Origin: CTSOIL-112 sp964293815
Lineage (GTDB): Bacteria > Pseudomonadota > Gammaproteobacteria > Burkholderiales > Burkholderiaceae
NCBI GenBank assembly: GCA_964293815.1
Contig: CAXYYC010000019.1
Coordinates: forward strand, 1 to 45,903
Reading direction: 5' to 3'
DNA length: 45,903 nt
Position numbers and translations under genes: made by a program. This document shows, in pieces, positions 8,574 through 17,836 of the stretch (position 1 is the first letter of the stretch; each line of letters starts with the position of its first letter). The notes below the pieces were generated by a model. That model was given only the letters and a program-made list of their open reading frames with translations. It was not told the origin of the DNA and did no database searches.

Positions 8574-9332
8574 TAGTCGTAAATGATCATCACCGCCAAT
8601 CGCAGCGCGCATATGGCGCCATGCACTATTTCAGATACTAAAAAGTATACCGTCATACCTGCATGATTTTAGCGGGTATCCAGTTTGTTACTCTAATTTC
8701 CGCATTCCCACGCTCCAGCGTGGGAATGCGTATCGTTATTTTCTCGATATCCCGCTCTCCGCCGCGGGGCGACTACTTTTTTGCTTGATCAAAAAAGTAG
8801 TCAAAAAAATCAAGCTCGCAGTAATGCAAATCAATGAACGCTGATATAAGGGCGGTTTGAAACTCGCGTTTGTCCCAAACGCTCGGACAGCAAACCGCCC
8901 AATCGAACGACAGCGTTCATTAGCATTACAGCGACGAAACTCGACTTCGTGGATATGACATCCCGCGATTCTCATTCCCACGCTGGAGCGTGGGAATGAA
9001 AAATAGCATACTCAAAGCATATAATCAGCGCACCTAATCAGTGCGCATGAGTGTAGATGAGGGCGAATGGATGAAATAGGCGAATAGGGTTGATTTTGGA
9101 GAAATCTTCGGTATGCAGCAGCACTGCCCCGATATTTTTCTGTCGCTTGAATTTTATTGGTAAATCAGCATAAAACCGCCGCCTCTTTTGGTTGGATTGA
9201 CTTTGAATTTGCACCGTCATGGTGCTACGATAGACGCTGTTTTATAACAATAACAATTGGGCAGCGGTGCATCGTTTCCCTTTTTCTCCTCCAAAAAGCT
9301 CATATAAATTCAAACAAAAAGGAGTGTGCATC
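8574..9332. other. Gene-free region with a structured repeat element and transporter leader
   Basis: 759 bp without a credible gene. 8574-8700 shows nothing recognisable. 8701-8999 is a structured element bounded by inverted palindromes. 9000-9332 is the presumed promoter and leader of the DASS transporter, with a small hairpin GCACC/GGTGC at 9211-9225 and an AT-rich TTATAA at 9242-9247, but no clean -35/-10 pair. Confidence 0.6.
8701..8999. repeat. ~300 bp MITE-like structured element bounded by inverted palindromes
   Basis: The left end is a 30 bp palindrome, arms CGCATTCCCACGCT (8701-8714) and AGCGTGGGAATGCG (8717-8730) around CC. The right end is the same palindrome with GG at the centre (8972-8999), so the two ends are inverted. 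Inside is a 13 bp stem GACTACTTTTTTG / CAAAAAAGTAGTC (8771-8802). A second, nested cruciform spans 8821-8929: arms GTAATGC/GCATTAC, AATGAACGCTG/CAGCGTTCATT, GGGCGGTTTG/CAAACCGCCC and GCGTTT/AAACGC. It has no coding capacity. A third copy of the end palindrome core is at 45330-45347. The architecture suggests a non-autonomous mobile or REP-type element. Confidence 0.75.
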
Positions 9333-10757
9333 ATGAGTCAATCAGTAAAACTGATCGGCGTATTCATTCTGGCGGTGATTTTGTGGTTTACGCCGCATCC
9401 GGCGGGCTTGACCGATCAGGCGTGGCATATTTTTGTGGCGTTTATCGCTGCGATTTTTGCGATTATCGTCAATGCGACCTCGATTTTGGCCGCATCGTTA
9501 CTCGCCACGGCGGTGGTGGTGTTCACCAAATCGATGGAGCCGGCCAAAGCCTACGCTGGTTTTTCACAAGGCTTCGTGATTTTGATCGTGGTCGCGTTTT
9601 TGATTTCCAACGTGGTGGTCAAAACCGGCTTGGGTAAACGCATCGCGTTGACCATGATTAAATGGTTTGGTAAATCCAGTCTCGGTTTGGGCTATTCGCT
9701 GATGGCGACGGACATGATTTTAGCGCCCGCATTCCCGAGCAATACCGCGCGCTCGGGCGTGCTGTATCCGATTGCGCTGTCCTTGGCGGTCGATAGTGGC
9801 TCTGATCCTGAGCATGGTACGCAAAAACGTTTGGGCAGTTATTTGATGATGCTCTCGATCGCCGGATTAACCATTTCCTCCGGTATGTGGGTGACGGCGA
9901 TGGCGGCGAACTTGGCCGGTGTGGAAATGGCGAAGGCGCTGGGCGTGAACATCACGCCGCTCAGTTGGTTGCTCTATGCCTTAGTGCCCTCGATCGCCGG
10001 CTTTATCCTGATTCCGTGGTTTTTGTTCAAAGTCATGTCGCCGGAACTCAAAGCGACACCACAGGCACCGATTATGGCGAAGAAAATGCTGGCCGAATTG
10101 GGGCCAATGTCGCTTTTGGAAAAATTGACTGCGGTGATTTTCCTACTGATGGTGTTTTTCTGGGCGTTTGCCGATCAGATCAACGCGCTGTTTACCTCGT
10201 TTAATGTCGAGCGCACGGCGGTGGCGTTGCTCGGTTTGGCGGTCTTGCTGATTGCCAAAGCATTTTCGGATGAAGATTTGAAAAAACAAGGCACGGCCTT
10301 AACCACCTTCATTTGGTTTGCTTTGCTGTATGCGCTCAGTACCGGTCTGAACAGCTCGGGCTTCATGACCTACGCCGGTAAAATTCTGACCAACTACGTC
10401 GCCGGTATGCCGTGGATGTGGGTGTATGTGATTTTGGTGGTCGGCTATGTGCTGATTCACTACCTGTTTGTCAGCCAAACGGCACAGATGATGGCCTTGT
10501 TCAGCGTATTTTTGGCGGTGGGTATTGCGTCTGGGGTCAATCCGACCTTGCTTGCTATGATGTTGTTGCTCGCGACCAATTTCAACTCCGCGATCACGCC
10601 GCAAGGCTCCAGCGCCAACGTACTGTTTGCCGGTAGCGGCTATCTCACCACCAGCGAGATTTACTGGTATGGCGGTCTGGTGACCGCGCTCAACACGGTG
10701 TTATTTTTAACGCTGGGAACCGCGTGGATATTGTTGGTGCATCGCATGATTGCTTGA
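9333..10757 (+). CDS. DASS (SLC13/CitT-type) sodium-coupled anion transporter
   Basis: Inner-membrane transporter of the divalent anion:Na+ symporter family, importing or exchanging di- or tricarboxylates. The 474-residue protein is almost wholly hydrophobic, with about a dozen membrane segments. The two family substrate/Na+ signatures are present as internal repeats: AFPSNTARSGVLYPIALSLA in the first half, and SAITPQGSSANVLFAGSGY in the second. The start at 9333 is set by AAAGGAG at 9318-9324, 8 nt upstream; the open frame begins at 9267, but that extension is not hydrophobic. The substrate (citrate, tartrate, succinate, malate or 2-oxoglutarate) cannot be assigned. It is monocistronic, ended by a hairpin at 10786-10814. 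Confidence 0.9.
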   Translation: MSQSVKLIGVFILAVILWFTPHPAGLTDQAWHIFVAFIAAIFAIIVNATSILAASLLATAVVVFTKSMEPAKAYAGFSQGFVILIVVAFLISNVVVKTGLGKRIALTMIKWFGKSSLGLGYSLMATDMILAPAFPSNTARSGVLYPIALSLAVDSGSDPEHGTQKRLGSYLMMLSIAGLTISSGMWVTAMAANLAGVEMAKALGVNITPLSWLLYALVPSIAGFILIPWFLFKVMSPELKATPQAPIMAKKMLAELGPMSLLEKLTAVIFLLMVFFWAFADQINALFTSFNVERTAVALLGLAVLLIAKAFSDEDLKKQGTALTTFIWFALLYALSTGLNSSGFMTYAGKILTNYVAGMPWMWVYVILVVGYVLIHYLFVSQTAQMMALFSVFLAVGIASGVNPTLLAMMLLLATNFNSAITPQGSSANVLFAGSGYLTTSEIYWYGGLVTALNTVLFLTLGTAWILLVHRMIA

Positions 10758-10785
10758 TGTGCTAAATGCGTTAACGTTGAACGAA

Positions 10786-10814
10786 CAATCCGAGGCTCGC
10801 AAAGCCTCGGATTG
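10786..10814 (+). terminator. Hairpin terminator after the DASS transporter
   Basis: Perfect 12 bp stem CAATCCGAGGCT / AGCCTCGGATTG, 5 nt loop, followed by CTGTTT. The short T-run makes it a moderate terminator. Confidence 0.65.
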
Positions 10815-10881
10815 CTGTTTCATGAGGGCGCGTCCAATGCTGATATGAGCTGATTTCGTTGATAACACGGCTGAATGGGCA

Positions 10882-10890
10882 TGGTACAAT
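10882..10890 (+). promoter_or_regulatory. Extended -10 promoter candidate for the ABC transporter
   Basis: TGGTACAAT: TACAAT -10 with the TGn extension. TTGATA at 10859-10864 is 20 bp upstream, too far for a classic -35, so the extended -10 probably carries recognition. Predicted start near 10897, about 80 nt before the gene. Confidence 0.45.
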
Positions 10891-10977
10891 CTGCCCGTTT
10901 CAGCGGTGGCACTGGTTTCGAGCCGATCTCGATACATCCACGAGCCGCGATCACGCACCTATTTCAAAATGATTTGA

Positions 10978-13062
10978 ATGACCATGACGAATAAGAACTC
11001 TATATCGAGACCGAGTGCGCCAGCAGATGAGTTGGCGTGGATTGATCAAAGTCTGCCGAATGTTCAGCAAGACGAAACCCGTTTGGACAGCAGTAGTTTG
11101 GCAAAATTTAAGGATATCGTCGCGTTCGCCAGCCAGTATTGGGGCGGCTTGCCTGCGTTTTTTGCCGCCGGCATCCTGATGGTGGGCTTGATTTTACTGG
11201 TGACGAACGATGGCTTGTACGAGGCGGCGCGGCAGTTTGTGATTCACACCGATGCGGCCTTGAGCAGCGGCGCGTGGGGTTCATTGGCCAAACGAATCGG
11301 CGTGGTTGTGGCGGCTTTGGCTGCGGTTTTTGTGCTGTATCAGGGATTGCTGCGCTATACCCGAATCGGCGCGGAGCGTATCCACGCGTGGGGTTTGGCG
11401 TTTTTGGTGTTGCTGTTGGCAACCATTAATGTGAAAATCGGCGTGGAGCTGATCGAGTGGTCGGGCGTGTTTTGGGAAGACGTCAAAAATAAAAATGTGG
11501 CGGCATTTATCCCTGGACTGATTTGGTTTGCTAAATTGGCGTTTGTCGGGATTTTTGTGGCGATTTACCGCATATTCTTCAGTCAGTTACTGCAAATTCG
11601 CTGGCGCACATGGCTGACCGAGCAATACAGCGAACGCTATTTTTCTAACAACCGTTTTTATCACCTTGAGCAAATCCACGGGCAGGACAACCCCGACCAG
11701 CGAATTGCCGAGGACTTGAACCGTTTGACCGATATGGCGATCGGTCTATTTTTTGGCTTTTACTTGGCGGCCTTGTCGGTGTATGAATACTCCAAAGCCA
11801 TGCTCAAGCTGTCAGGTGATTTGGATACCACGGTATTGGGTCACGCGATTCACATTCCCGATTATATGTTTTGGACGGTGATTCTGTACACGATCATCGG
11901 CTCGGTGGCGATTCACTTCATTGGCCGTCGTTTGGTGAAAATCAATGTGCTGCGTGAACGCTACAACGCCGACTTTCGTTACCACCTGATTCGTGCGCGA
12001 GAGTATGCCGAGGGCATCAGTTTTCTGCAAGGTGACGCGCATCATCTGCGTGGCGCGCGGCACTTTTTCACCATCATCCGTGCCAATTGGTATCACTACA
12101 TGATGCGGATTAAATACCTCGGTTTTGCGCAAAATATTTATGCGCAGGCGGGGATTATTTTTCCCGTGATTGTTGCCGTGCCGCGCTACTTTTCGGGACA
12201 AATGAATTTCGGCGCGATCATGCAGGTGCTGCGCGCGTTTGGTGAGTTACGCGAGGCGCTGTCGTGGTTCATTGACAATTACAGCACTTGGGCGGAACTG
12301 CGCGGCTCCAGCACGCGGATTTTTAATTTGGACAAAGATTTGGCGCGGGTTGATCAGTTACACACACAATCCAATCTACACGTCGCGGTCAATAATGTTG
12401 GCGGTGTCGCGCTCACCCACGCCACGCTGGCGCGCCCACAAAAAACCGCTGAGGGCGCATTGACCCAGCTACCGCAGGTGCTTGATCTCGATTGGCAAAT
12501 CACGCAGGGCGAGCGCTGGCTCGTGACTGGCGCGTCCGGCTCGGGCAAAAGTACGATTTTGCGCGCGATTGCGCATCTGTGGCCGTTTGGTCAAGGCCAT
12601 ATCGACGTGCCGACCAAAGGCAAAATGCTGTTCCTGCCACAAAAACCCTATATGCCGATTGGCTCACTGCGCGAAGCGCTGTCCTACCCCGACGCGCCCG
12701 AACGCTTCAATGACGCGGCGTATGAAACCGCGCTGGAGATGGCACAGTTGTCGCACCTGACAGGGCGATTGGACGAACGCAATAATTGGTCATGGTTGCT
12801 CTCGGGTGGCGAACAACAACGGCTGTCGTTCGCCCGACTGTTTTTGCAACGGCCACAGTATGTATTTTTGGACGAAGCCACCAGCGCGCTGGATGAAGAA
12901 AACGAAAAGACCCTGTACCAAACCATGCTGGCGTTTTTGCCCGATATGACTTTGGTCAGCGTGTCGCACCATCCGCAATTGGTACAGTTCCACCACAAGC
13001 GTTTGCATTTGGAAAAAGACGCGGCGGGGCAGGGCTTTCAGCCGATACAGTCTATGATTTAA
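10978..13062 (+). CDS. SbmA/BacA-YddA type ABC transporter, fused permease and ATPase
   Basis: Inner-membrane ABC transporter of the family that joins an SbmA/BacA-like membrane domain to an ATPase (YddA/Rv1819c type; ABC_membrane_2 plus ABC_tran). The 694-residue protein has a polar N-terminus of about 45 residues and hydrophobic segments between about 60 and 320. The cytoplasmic coupling motif EQIHGQDNPDQRIAEDLNRL is typical of the family. The ATPase has Walker A GASGSGKS at 518-525, signature LSGGEQQ at 608-614, and Walker B VFLDEATSALDEE near 630-643. A second ATG at 10984 is equally possible; neither has a good Shine-Dalgarno. Relatives move peptides or cobalamin, but the substrate is not predictable here. 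ubiD begins 16 bp after the stop, suggesting co-transcription. Confidence 0.92.
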   Translation: MTMTNKNSISRPSAPADELAWIDQSLPNVQQDETRLDSSSLAKFKDIVAFASQYWGGLPAFFAAGILMVGLILLVTNDGLYEAARQFVIHTDAALSSGAWGSLAKRIGVVVAALAAVFVLYQGLLRYTRIGAERIHAWGLAFLVLLLATINVKIGVELIEWSGVFWEDVKNKNVAAFIPGLIWFAKLAFVGIFVAIYRIFFSQLLQIRWRTWLTEQYSERYFSNNRFYHLEQIHGQDNPDQRIAEDLNRLTDMAIGLFFGFYLAALSVYEYSKAMLKLSGDLDTTVLGHAIHIPDYMFWTVILYTIIGSVAIHFIGRRLVKINVLRERYNADFRYHLIRAREYAEGISFLQGDAHHLRGARHFFTIIRANWYHYMMRIKYLGFAQNIYAQAGIIFPVIVAVPRYFSGQMNFGAIMQVLRAFGELREALSWFIDNYSTWAELRGSSTRIFNLDKDLARVDQLHTQSNLHVAVNNVGGVALTHATLARPQKTAEGALTQLPQVLDLDWQITQGERWLVTGASGSGKSTILRAIAHLWPFGQGHIDVPTKGKMLFLPQKPYMPIGSLREALSYPDAPERFNDAAYETALEMAQLSHLTGRLDERNNWSWLLSGGEQQRLSFARLFLQRPQYVFLDEATSALDEENEKTLYQTMLAFLPDMTLVSVSHHPQLVQFHHKRLHLEKDAAGQGFQPIQSMI

Positions 13063-13078
13063 ATACCGAAAGCGCATT

Positions 13079-14554
13079 ATGCAATACACCGACCTACGCG
13101 ACTTCATGACCCAGCTCGAAAATATGGGCGAACTCAAACGCATCACCCAGCCGATTTCGCCGGTGCTGGAGATGACCGAAATCGGCGACCGCACGCTGCG
13201 CAAAGGCGGGCCTGCCTTGCTCTACGAAAACGTCGCGCACGAAGGCAAACGTTATGACTACCCTGTGTTGGCGAACCTGTTTGGCACGCCGCGCCGCGTT
13301 GCACTCGGCATGGGCGCGCAGGATGTGAGCGAGTTGCGCGCGATTGGGCAACTGCTGTCCAATCTGAAAGAGCCACAGCCGCCTGCTGGACTGAAAGAAA
13401 TTGGCAAACTGGGCGAAATGGCCAAAGCCGTTTGGGACATGCGTCCAAAAATGGAAAAACACGCGGCGATTCACGAAATCATCATCGAGGGTGACGACGT
13501 TGATTTGACGCAACTACCGATTCAACACTGCTGGCCGGGCGACATCGCGCCGTTGCTGACTTGGGGGTTGGTCGTGACCAAAGGGCCGCACAAATCACGG
13601 CAAAACCTCGGCATCTATCGCCAACAACTCCTCGGACGCAATAAACTCATCATGCGCTGGCTCGCCCATCGCGGCGGTGCGCTCGACTTTCGCGATCATT
13701 GCCTCGCACATCCAAACACGCCGTTCCCGATCAGCGTCGTGCTCGGCTGTGACCCCGCCACCATTCTCGGGGCAGTCACGCCTGTGCCCGATACACTGTC
13801 CGAATACCAATTCGCCGGACTGCTGCGCCACGGCCGAACGGTTTTGACCAAATGTATTGGCAACGACTTAACCGTACCGGCGAATGCCGAAATCGTGCTC
13901 GAAGGCGTATTGCACCCGAACGAAACCGCGCTCGAAGGGCCGTTTGGTGACCACACCGGCTACTACAACGAGCAGGAAACCTTCCCCGTATTCACCGTTG
14001 AGCGCATCACCATGCGCAAAAACCCGATTTACCACAGCACCTACACCGGCAAACCACCCGATGAACCGGCGGTGCTCGGCGTGGCGCTCAATGAAGTGTT
14101 CGTACCGCTACTGCAAAAACAATTCCCCGAAATCGTCGATTTTTACCTACCGCCAGAAGGTTGCTCGTACCGCATGGCGATTGTGTCGATCAAAAAACAA
14201 TACGCCGGTCACGCCAAGCGCGTGATGTTCGGCGTCTGGTCATTCCTGCGCCAATTCATGTACACCAAATACATCATTGTGGTGGATGACGACATCAACT
14301 GCCGCGATTGGAACGAAGTCATCTGGGCAATTACCACGCGCATGGATCCGACACGCGACACCACGCTGGTGGACCACACACCGATTGACTACCTTGATTT
14401 CGCCTCTCCGGTTTCTGGCCTCGGCTCAAAAATGGGCTTAGACGCGACCAATAAATGGGCGGGCGAAACCACGCGCGAATGGGGCACACCGATTGTGATG
14501 GATGCAGCGGTGAAACAAAAAGTCGATGGCTTGTGGGCGGATTTGGGGTTGTGA
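13079..14554 (+). CDS. ubiD: 4-hydroxy-3-polyprenylbenzoate decarboxylase
   Basis: prFMN-dependent decarboxylase of ubiquinone synthesis, removing the carboxyl group from the polyprenylated hydroxybenzoate ring. At 491 residues it matches E. coli UbiD (497). Recognisable family segments include MQYTDLRDFMTQLE at the start, RQNLGIYRQQLLGRNKLIMR, and the catalytic EGPFGDHTGYYN. The C-terminal stretch with VVDDDINCRDWNEVIWA and DATNKW is also present. It depends on a UbiX-made prFMN cofactor, and ubiX is not in the window. It begins 16 bp after the ABC transporter, without obvious functional linkage. Base composition is typical of the surrounding core genes and unlike the AT-rich gene that follows. 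Confidence 0.96.
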   Translation: MQYTDLRDFMTQLENMGELKRITQPISPVLEMTEIGDRTLRKGGPALLYENVAHEGKRYDYPVLANLFGTPRRVALGMGAQDVSELRAIGQLLSNLKEPQPPAGLKEIGKLGEMAKAVWDMRPKMEKHAAIHEIIIEGDDVDLTQLPIQHCWPGDIAPLLTWGLVVTKGPHKSRQNLGIYRQQLLGRNKLIMRWLAHRGGALDFRDHCLAHPNTPFPISVVLGCDPATILGAVTPVPDTLSEYQFAGLLRHGRTVLTKCIGNDLTVPANAEIVLEGVLHPNETALEGPFGDHTGYYNEQETFPVFTVERITMRKNPIYHSTYTGKPPDEPAVLGVALNEVFVPLLQKQFPEIVDFYLPPEGCSYRMAIVSIKKQYAGHAKRVMFGVWSFLRQFMYTKYIIVVDDDINCRDWNEVIWAITTRMDPTRDTTLVDHTPIDYLDFASPVSGLGSKMGLDATNKWAGETTREWGTPIVMDAAVKQKVDGLWADLGL

Positions 14555-14585
14555 GAGAGGGATCTTTTAATCAATGGAGTAAGAC

Positions 14586-15137
14586 GTGAAAAAAATAATA
14601 TTCAGTTTGTTTTTGGTTTTATCTACTAATGTTTTTTCATCAATACCAACCGTTGAGTCGGCAGAAAAAATGTTGGAGTTATCTCAAGCGGAAAAAGGAT
14701 TGGATGTTGCCAAAGATAGCGTTCGTAAGAACATTAAGTCTATGGTTTTATCTCAAGTTAAAGCTGATTTGAAACAGGAGAAAATTTCTGAACAACATGA
14801 AAAAATGATAGAAGAATTTTTGAAAATAGCTATGCCCAAAATGGATGAAGTTTTTGAGCAAAACATGTCATGGGCTAATTATAGAAGCATGCATATTAAT
14901 ATAATACAAAAAACATTTTCTCAACAAGAAGTTGATCAGATAAATGAGTTTTATATGTCGCCGATCGGAAAGATTTTTGTACAAAAAATGCCGATAATGA
15001 TTGAAAATATTGTAAAAGAAACAACAGTTTTGAATGTTGAGCTTGAACGTGCAATGCAAAAAATTTTACAAGAAAGCGAAAAAGAGTTTAATCAAAAGCT
15101 AATACGCGGCGATTATGATCGGATATTAAGGAAATAA
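14586..15137 (+). CDS. Secreted DUF2059 domain protein
   Basis: Probably a periplasmic protein of unknown function, 183 residues. The GTG start at 14586 has GGAG 6 nt upstream. A signal peptide is clear (KK, hydrophobic core, then VFSS around residue 19). The remainder is helical and Lys/Glu-rich, with the DUF2059-like segment FYMSPIGKIFVQKMPIM in the second half. Codon use is strikingly AT-rich (many aaa, att, tta) compared with ubiD upstream and nnr downstream, suggesting acquisition by transfer. It ends 5 bp from the convergent nnr stop codon, with no terminator between. The DUF assignment comes from motif recognition only. Confidence 0.8.
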   Translation: MKKIIFSLFLVLSTNVFSSIPTVESAEKMLELSQAEKGLDVAKDSVRKNIKSMVLSQVKADLKQEKISEQHEKMIEEFLKIAMPKMDEVFEQNMSWANYRSMHINIIQKTFSQQEVDQINEFYMSPIGKIFVQKMPIMIENIVKETTVLNVELERAMQKILQESEKEFNQKLIRGDYDRILRK

Positions 15138-15142
15138 TAATT

Positions 15143-16747
15143 TCAAACTAAAGCATTGATCAGATCACTGGGCAGCATAGCCGTTTGGCCAAATTTGCGT
15201 GCGGCCGCATCACCTGCCGCGCCGTGCAAATACACGCCCAAAATGGCGGCCATCTCAGGCGCATAGCCTTGCGCCAAAAGCGCCAAAATCACACCGGTGA
15301 GTGCGTCACCGCTGCCGCCTTTGGCCATGCCGGCATTGCCCGTGGTGTTATAAAAACTGCGTCCATCGGGTAGGGCGACGCAGGTATGTGCGCCTTTGAG
15401 CACGATAATCACGCGGTATTTTTGTGCCAAAATGAGCTGCGCCCGAAGGCGTAACTCGTCAGTGGCGGTGTCCAATGATAAATGCGCGGCCAAGCGTTCA
15501 AACTCTTTCGGATGCGGCGTGAGGACGGTATTCGCTAGCAGTAATTCAAATAAATTAGGCTCGCTCGCCAAAATATTCAGCGCGTCGGCATCCAGCACCA
15601 GCGGCTTGGGCTGCTTGGTAAGGTTGTGCAAAAACGCGCGCAAAGCATGGCGCGTTTCGGCGGATTGTCCGATGCCGCAGCCGACCCCAATGGCGTCGTA
15701 TGTCATCACGTTAATCGCCTTGTCAGCGGCCTCGCTCCAAACGCGCTCATGCACATCGGTTAGCACCATTGCTTCGGGCACAGCGGTTTGTAGCGACGTG
15801 TAGCCGCAATTCGGACTGCGAACGGTCAATAATCCCACGCCGCTACGCAAACACGCGCGCGCCGCCAAAATTGCCGCACCGATGGTTCCATGCGCACCAG
15901 CGATGAGCAATGCGTGGCCGAATGTCCCCTTGTGCGCAAACTTATTGCGCGCTGTGCGTTGCGTATTGACCTGCTGCACCCAATCAGCCGTGACCAATTG
16001 CATCGTGCTACGCTGTGCGGCGATGGCGTGTTGGCTCAGACCGATGGGTAAAATCCGCCAGTCGCCCACCCGTTCACCATTTTCCGGCCAGAGCAAGGCG
16101 GGCTTGACGCATTCAAAAGTCAATGTGTGCGAGGCGTGCACCACCGGCCAATTCGAGGGTGTGTGCGCGTCGCTCAGCAAACCCGAAGGCAGATCAATCG
16201 CGATGAGTTGGGACGCTTGATACGCATTCAGGCGCTCAATTACCTGTGCCAATAATCCCACCGCCGCGCGCATCGTACCCGTCCCAAGCAGTGCGTCGAT
16301 CAGGCAATCGCACTCGGTGAATGCGCATGGATCGGGCATGTCACCGATGTGTCGAATGCGTTCAACGGCGGTATTTGGCTGGGTTGCCAATGTCTGGGTT
16401 GTCAATGTCTGTAAACGCTGCCAATTGATCGCTGCATCGACACTCATGGCGCTGTCGCCATTTCCTGCGCTGTGGTCAATCAGATAAGCATGCGCGGTTT
16501 GACCGCGTGCCAATAACAATCGCGTGATCGCCAAACCATCGCCGCCGTTATTGCCCAGTCCGCAGAATATGCGGTAATGCGTGTTGTCCGGCATGTGTGC
16601 CATCAGCCAGTCCACACAGGCCAATGCCGCGCGCTCCATCAGATCAACCGAGGCAATGGGTTCATCGCGAATGGTCGCCGCATCCACCGCGCGCATTTGC
16701 GCAGCGGTCAGTATGGGCGCATTGATTGAGATCATCAATTGGTTCAT
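15143..16747 (-). CDS. nnr: Bifunctional NAD(P)H-hydrate epimerase / ADP-dependent NAD(P)HX dehydratase
   Basis: Repairs hydrated NADH and NADPH: the N-terminal YjeF_N domain epimerises R-NAD(P)HX and the C-terminal ribokinase-like domain dehydrates the S form using ADP. The 534-residue protein contains both domains. Residues about 10-225 carry the epimerase loop CGLGNNGGDGLAITRLLLARG. Residues about 245-530 carry VLTPHPKEFERL and the anion-hole/nucleotide motif GNAGMAKGGSGDALTGVI. Length is slightly above E. coli YjeF/Nnr (515). The start at 16747 fits the family but has no visible Shine-Dalgarno. The gene is 37 bp downstream of the unknown helical gene and could be co-transcribed with it. 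Confidence 0.95.
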   Translation of the reverse strand: MNQLMISINAPILTAAQMRAVDAATIRDEPIASVDLMERAALACVDWLMAHMPDNTHYRIFCGLGNNGGDGLAITRLLLARGQTAHAYLIDHSAGNGDSAMSVDAAINWQRLQTLTTQTLATQPNTAVERIRHIGDMPDPCAFTECDCLIDALLGTGTMRAAVGLLAQVIERLNAYQASQLIAIDLPSGLLSDAHTPSNWPVVHASHTLTFECVKPALLWPENGERVGDWRILPIGLSQHAIAAQRSTMQLVTADWVQQVNTQRTARNKFAHKGTFGHALLIAGAHGTIGAAILAARACLRSGVGLLTVRSPNCGYTSLQTAVPEAMVLTDVHERVWSEAADKAINVMTYDAIGVGCGIGQSAETRHALRAFLHNLTKQPKPLVLDADALNILASEPNLFELLLANTVLTPHPKEFERLAAHLSLDTATDELRLRAQLILAQKYRVIIVLKGAHTCVALPDGRSFYNTTGNAGMAKGGSGDALTGVILALLAQGYAPEMAAILGVYLHGAAGDAAARKFGQTAMLPSDLINALV

Positions 16748-16784
16748 CAGCCGGATTCGTCAATTGGTTTTATTATTCAGCAAT

Positions 16785-17792
16785 TTATGCTAAAAGTTGT
16801 GAAAATACCTTATCTTGGCGAATTTGGTTGGCGATCTCTTGCGCCTTCGCCAGCAGTTTGTCCACGCCCAATTGATCGTTGCCGATAATCATCACGGCGG
16901 CTTGGTTGGCCTGCGACGAGGAGAGCTTTTTATGCTCGATTAACCAGTCGGTCAACGCGAGTAAGCGCAGTCCTTGATCCTTGAGCGTACCGAGTTCGGC
17001 GATCAGCCAGCTCATGGCGTAGTAAGCGTGGGTGTTCAGGTACAGAATGTGCGTCATGCCTTCAACCTGCGGCAGTTGGTTGAACGGTGATTTGACGATG
17101 TCATCGGTCGCGTATTTGACGAAATTCTCCGGCATTGGCTCGCTCGGCGCGAGGTTGATAAAGCCTTTGAATGCTTGCGGATAAATGCTCAACCAGCGCA
17201 CGTCGCGGCGCAGTTCGTGCATATCGCGCTCGACTTCTTTGAGCGGGCGTTTGATTTGTTGTTTCAATTCGCTCAGCGCATCTTTGTAGTGCTGTTTCAA
17301 TGCCTTACGCATTTTTTTGTCGCTGAGCCAATCGATTTTTTTGTACATCTTTTGAATTTTTTTCAGGCGATCCGATTGTGCCTGTGCGCCATCGGTTGCG
17401 GTGGTGTCAAAATTCTCCAACCAGCCGTAGTGCTCCAGCAGGCTGTTCATCTGTGCAGAGGCGATGGTGCGGTGGGTTTCCAGATTTTGTTGAAACTCGG
17501 TTAATTGCTTGATTTGTTTGAAATCTTTGAGCAAGCCCGCGTAGTAATCCATCACGCCCAAGCCGTCTTCGAGTGCCTTGAACTGCGCATTCAGGCTGGC
17601 CATTTTTTTGTCTTTTTGCGCACTCATGAGCACGCGGCTCATGCCTTCCAAATAAAACAGCGGTGTGCGTGCATCGTGTTCGAGTAGATAAGTCGCGGGG
17701 TCTGGTGAACCTGCGGCTTGTTGCAACAGGCGTGTCCAAACAGTGGTGTAGTGGACGAACAGTTGTTGAGTGTTTTTCATCGCGTTTGTCAT
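16785..17792 (-). CDS. Helical protein of unknown function, 335 residues
   Basis: Not recognised. The start at 17792 is well supported by AAGGGGGAAG just upstream on the minus strand and a TATAAT -10 at 17831-17836. The sequence has no signal peptide or membrane segment. It is mostly amphipathic helix, with a very basic, Lys-rich middle (about 140-200, for example KKIQKMYKKIDWLSDKKMRK). HELRRDVRWLSIY resembles the helix pattern of CHAD-type polyphosphate-binding domains, but the usual conserved basic residues cannot be aligned confidently. The C-terminal third is less charged (about 220-335). It stands upstream of nnr on the same strand. It is a real gene by start signals and codon use, but its function is open. 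Confidence 0.75.
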   Translation of the reverse strand: MTNAMKNTQQLFVHYTTVWTRLLQQAAGSPDPATYLLEHDARTPLFYLEGMSRVLMSAQKDKKMASLNAQFKALEDGLGVMDYYAGLLKDFKQIKQLTEFQQNLETHRTIASAQMNSLLEHYGWLENFDTTATDGAQAQSDRLKKIQKMYKKIDWLSDKKMRKALKQHYKDALSELKQQIKRPLKEVERDMHELRRDVRWLSIYPQAFKGFINLAPSEPMPENFVKYATDDIVKSPFNQLPQVEGMTHILYLNTHAYYAMSWLIAELGTLKDQGLRLLALTDWLIEHKKLSSSQANQAAVMIIGNDQLGVDKLLAKAQEIANQIRQDKVFSQLLA

Positions 17793-17830
17793 ATCTTCCC
17801 CCTTTAAAAAAATCGTGACTGTATGTCTTC

Positions 17831-17836
17831 ATTATA
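17831..17836 (-). promoter_or_regulatory. -10 element for the helical unknown gene
   Basis: TATAAT on the minus strand. With a 17 bp spacer the -35 position (17854-17859) reads GTGCCA, four of six matches to TTGACA. Predicted start is near 17824, about 30 nt upstream of the start codon. Confidence 0.55.

Noticed and set aside
9038..9220. 60-codon minus-strand ORF with QKRRRF, faintly like the start of a PilZ domain
   Set aside because: No Shine-Dalgarno, no continuation of a PilZ fold, and it lies in a gene-free leader; too short to support.
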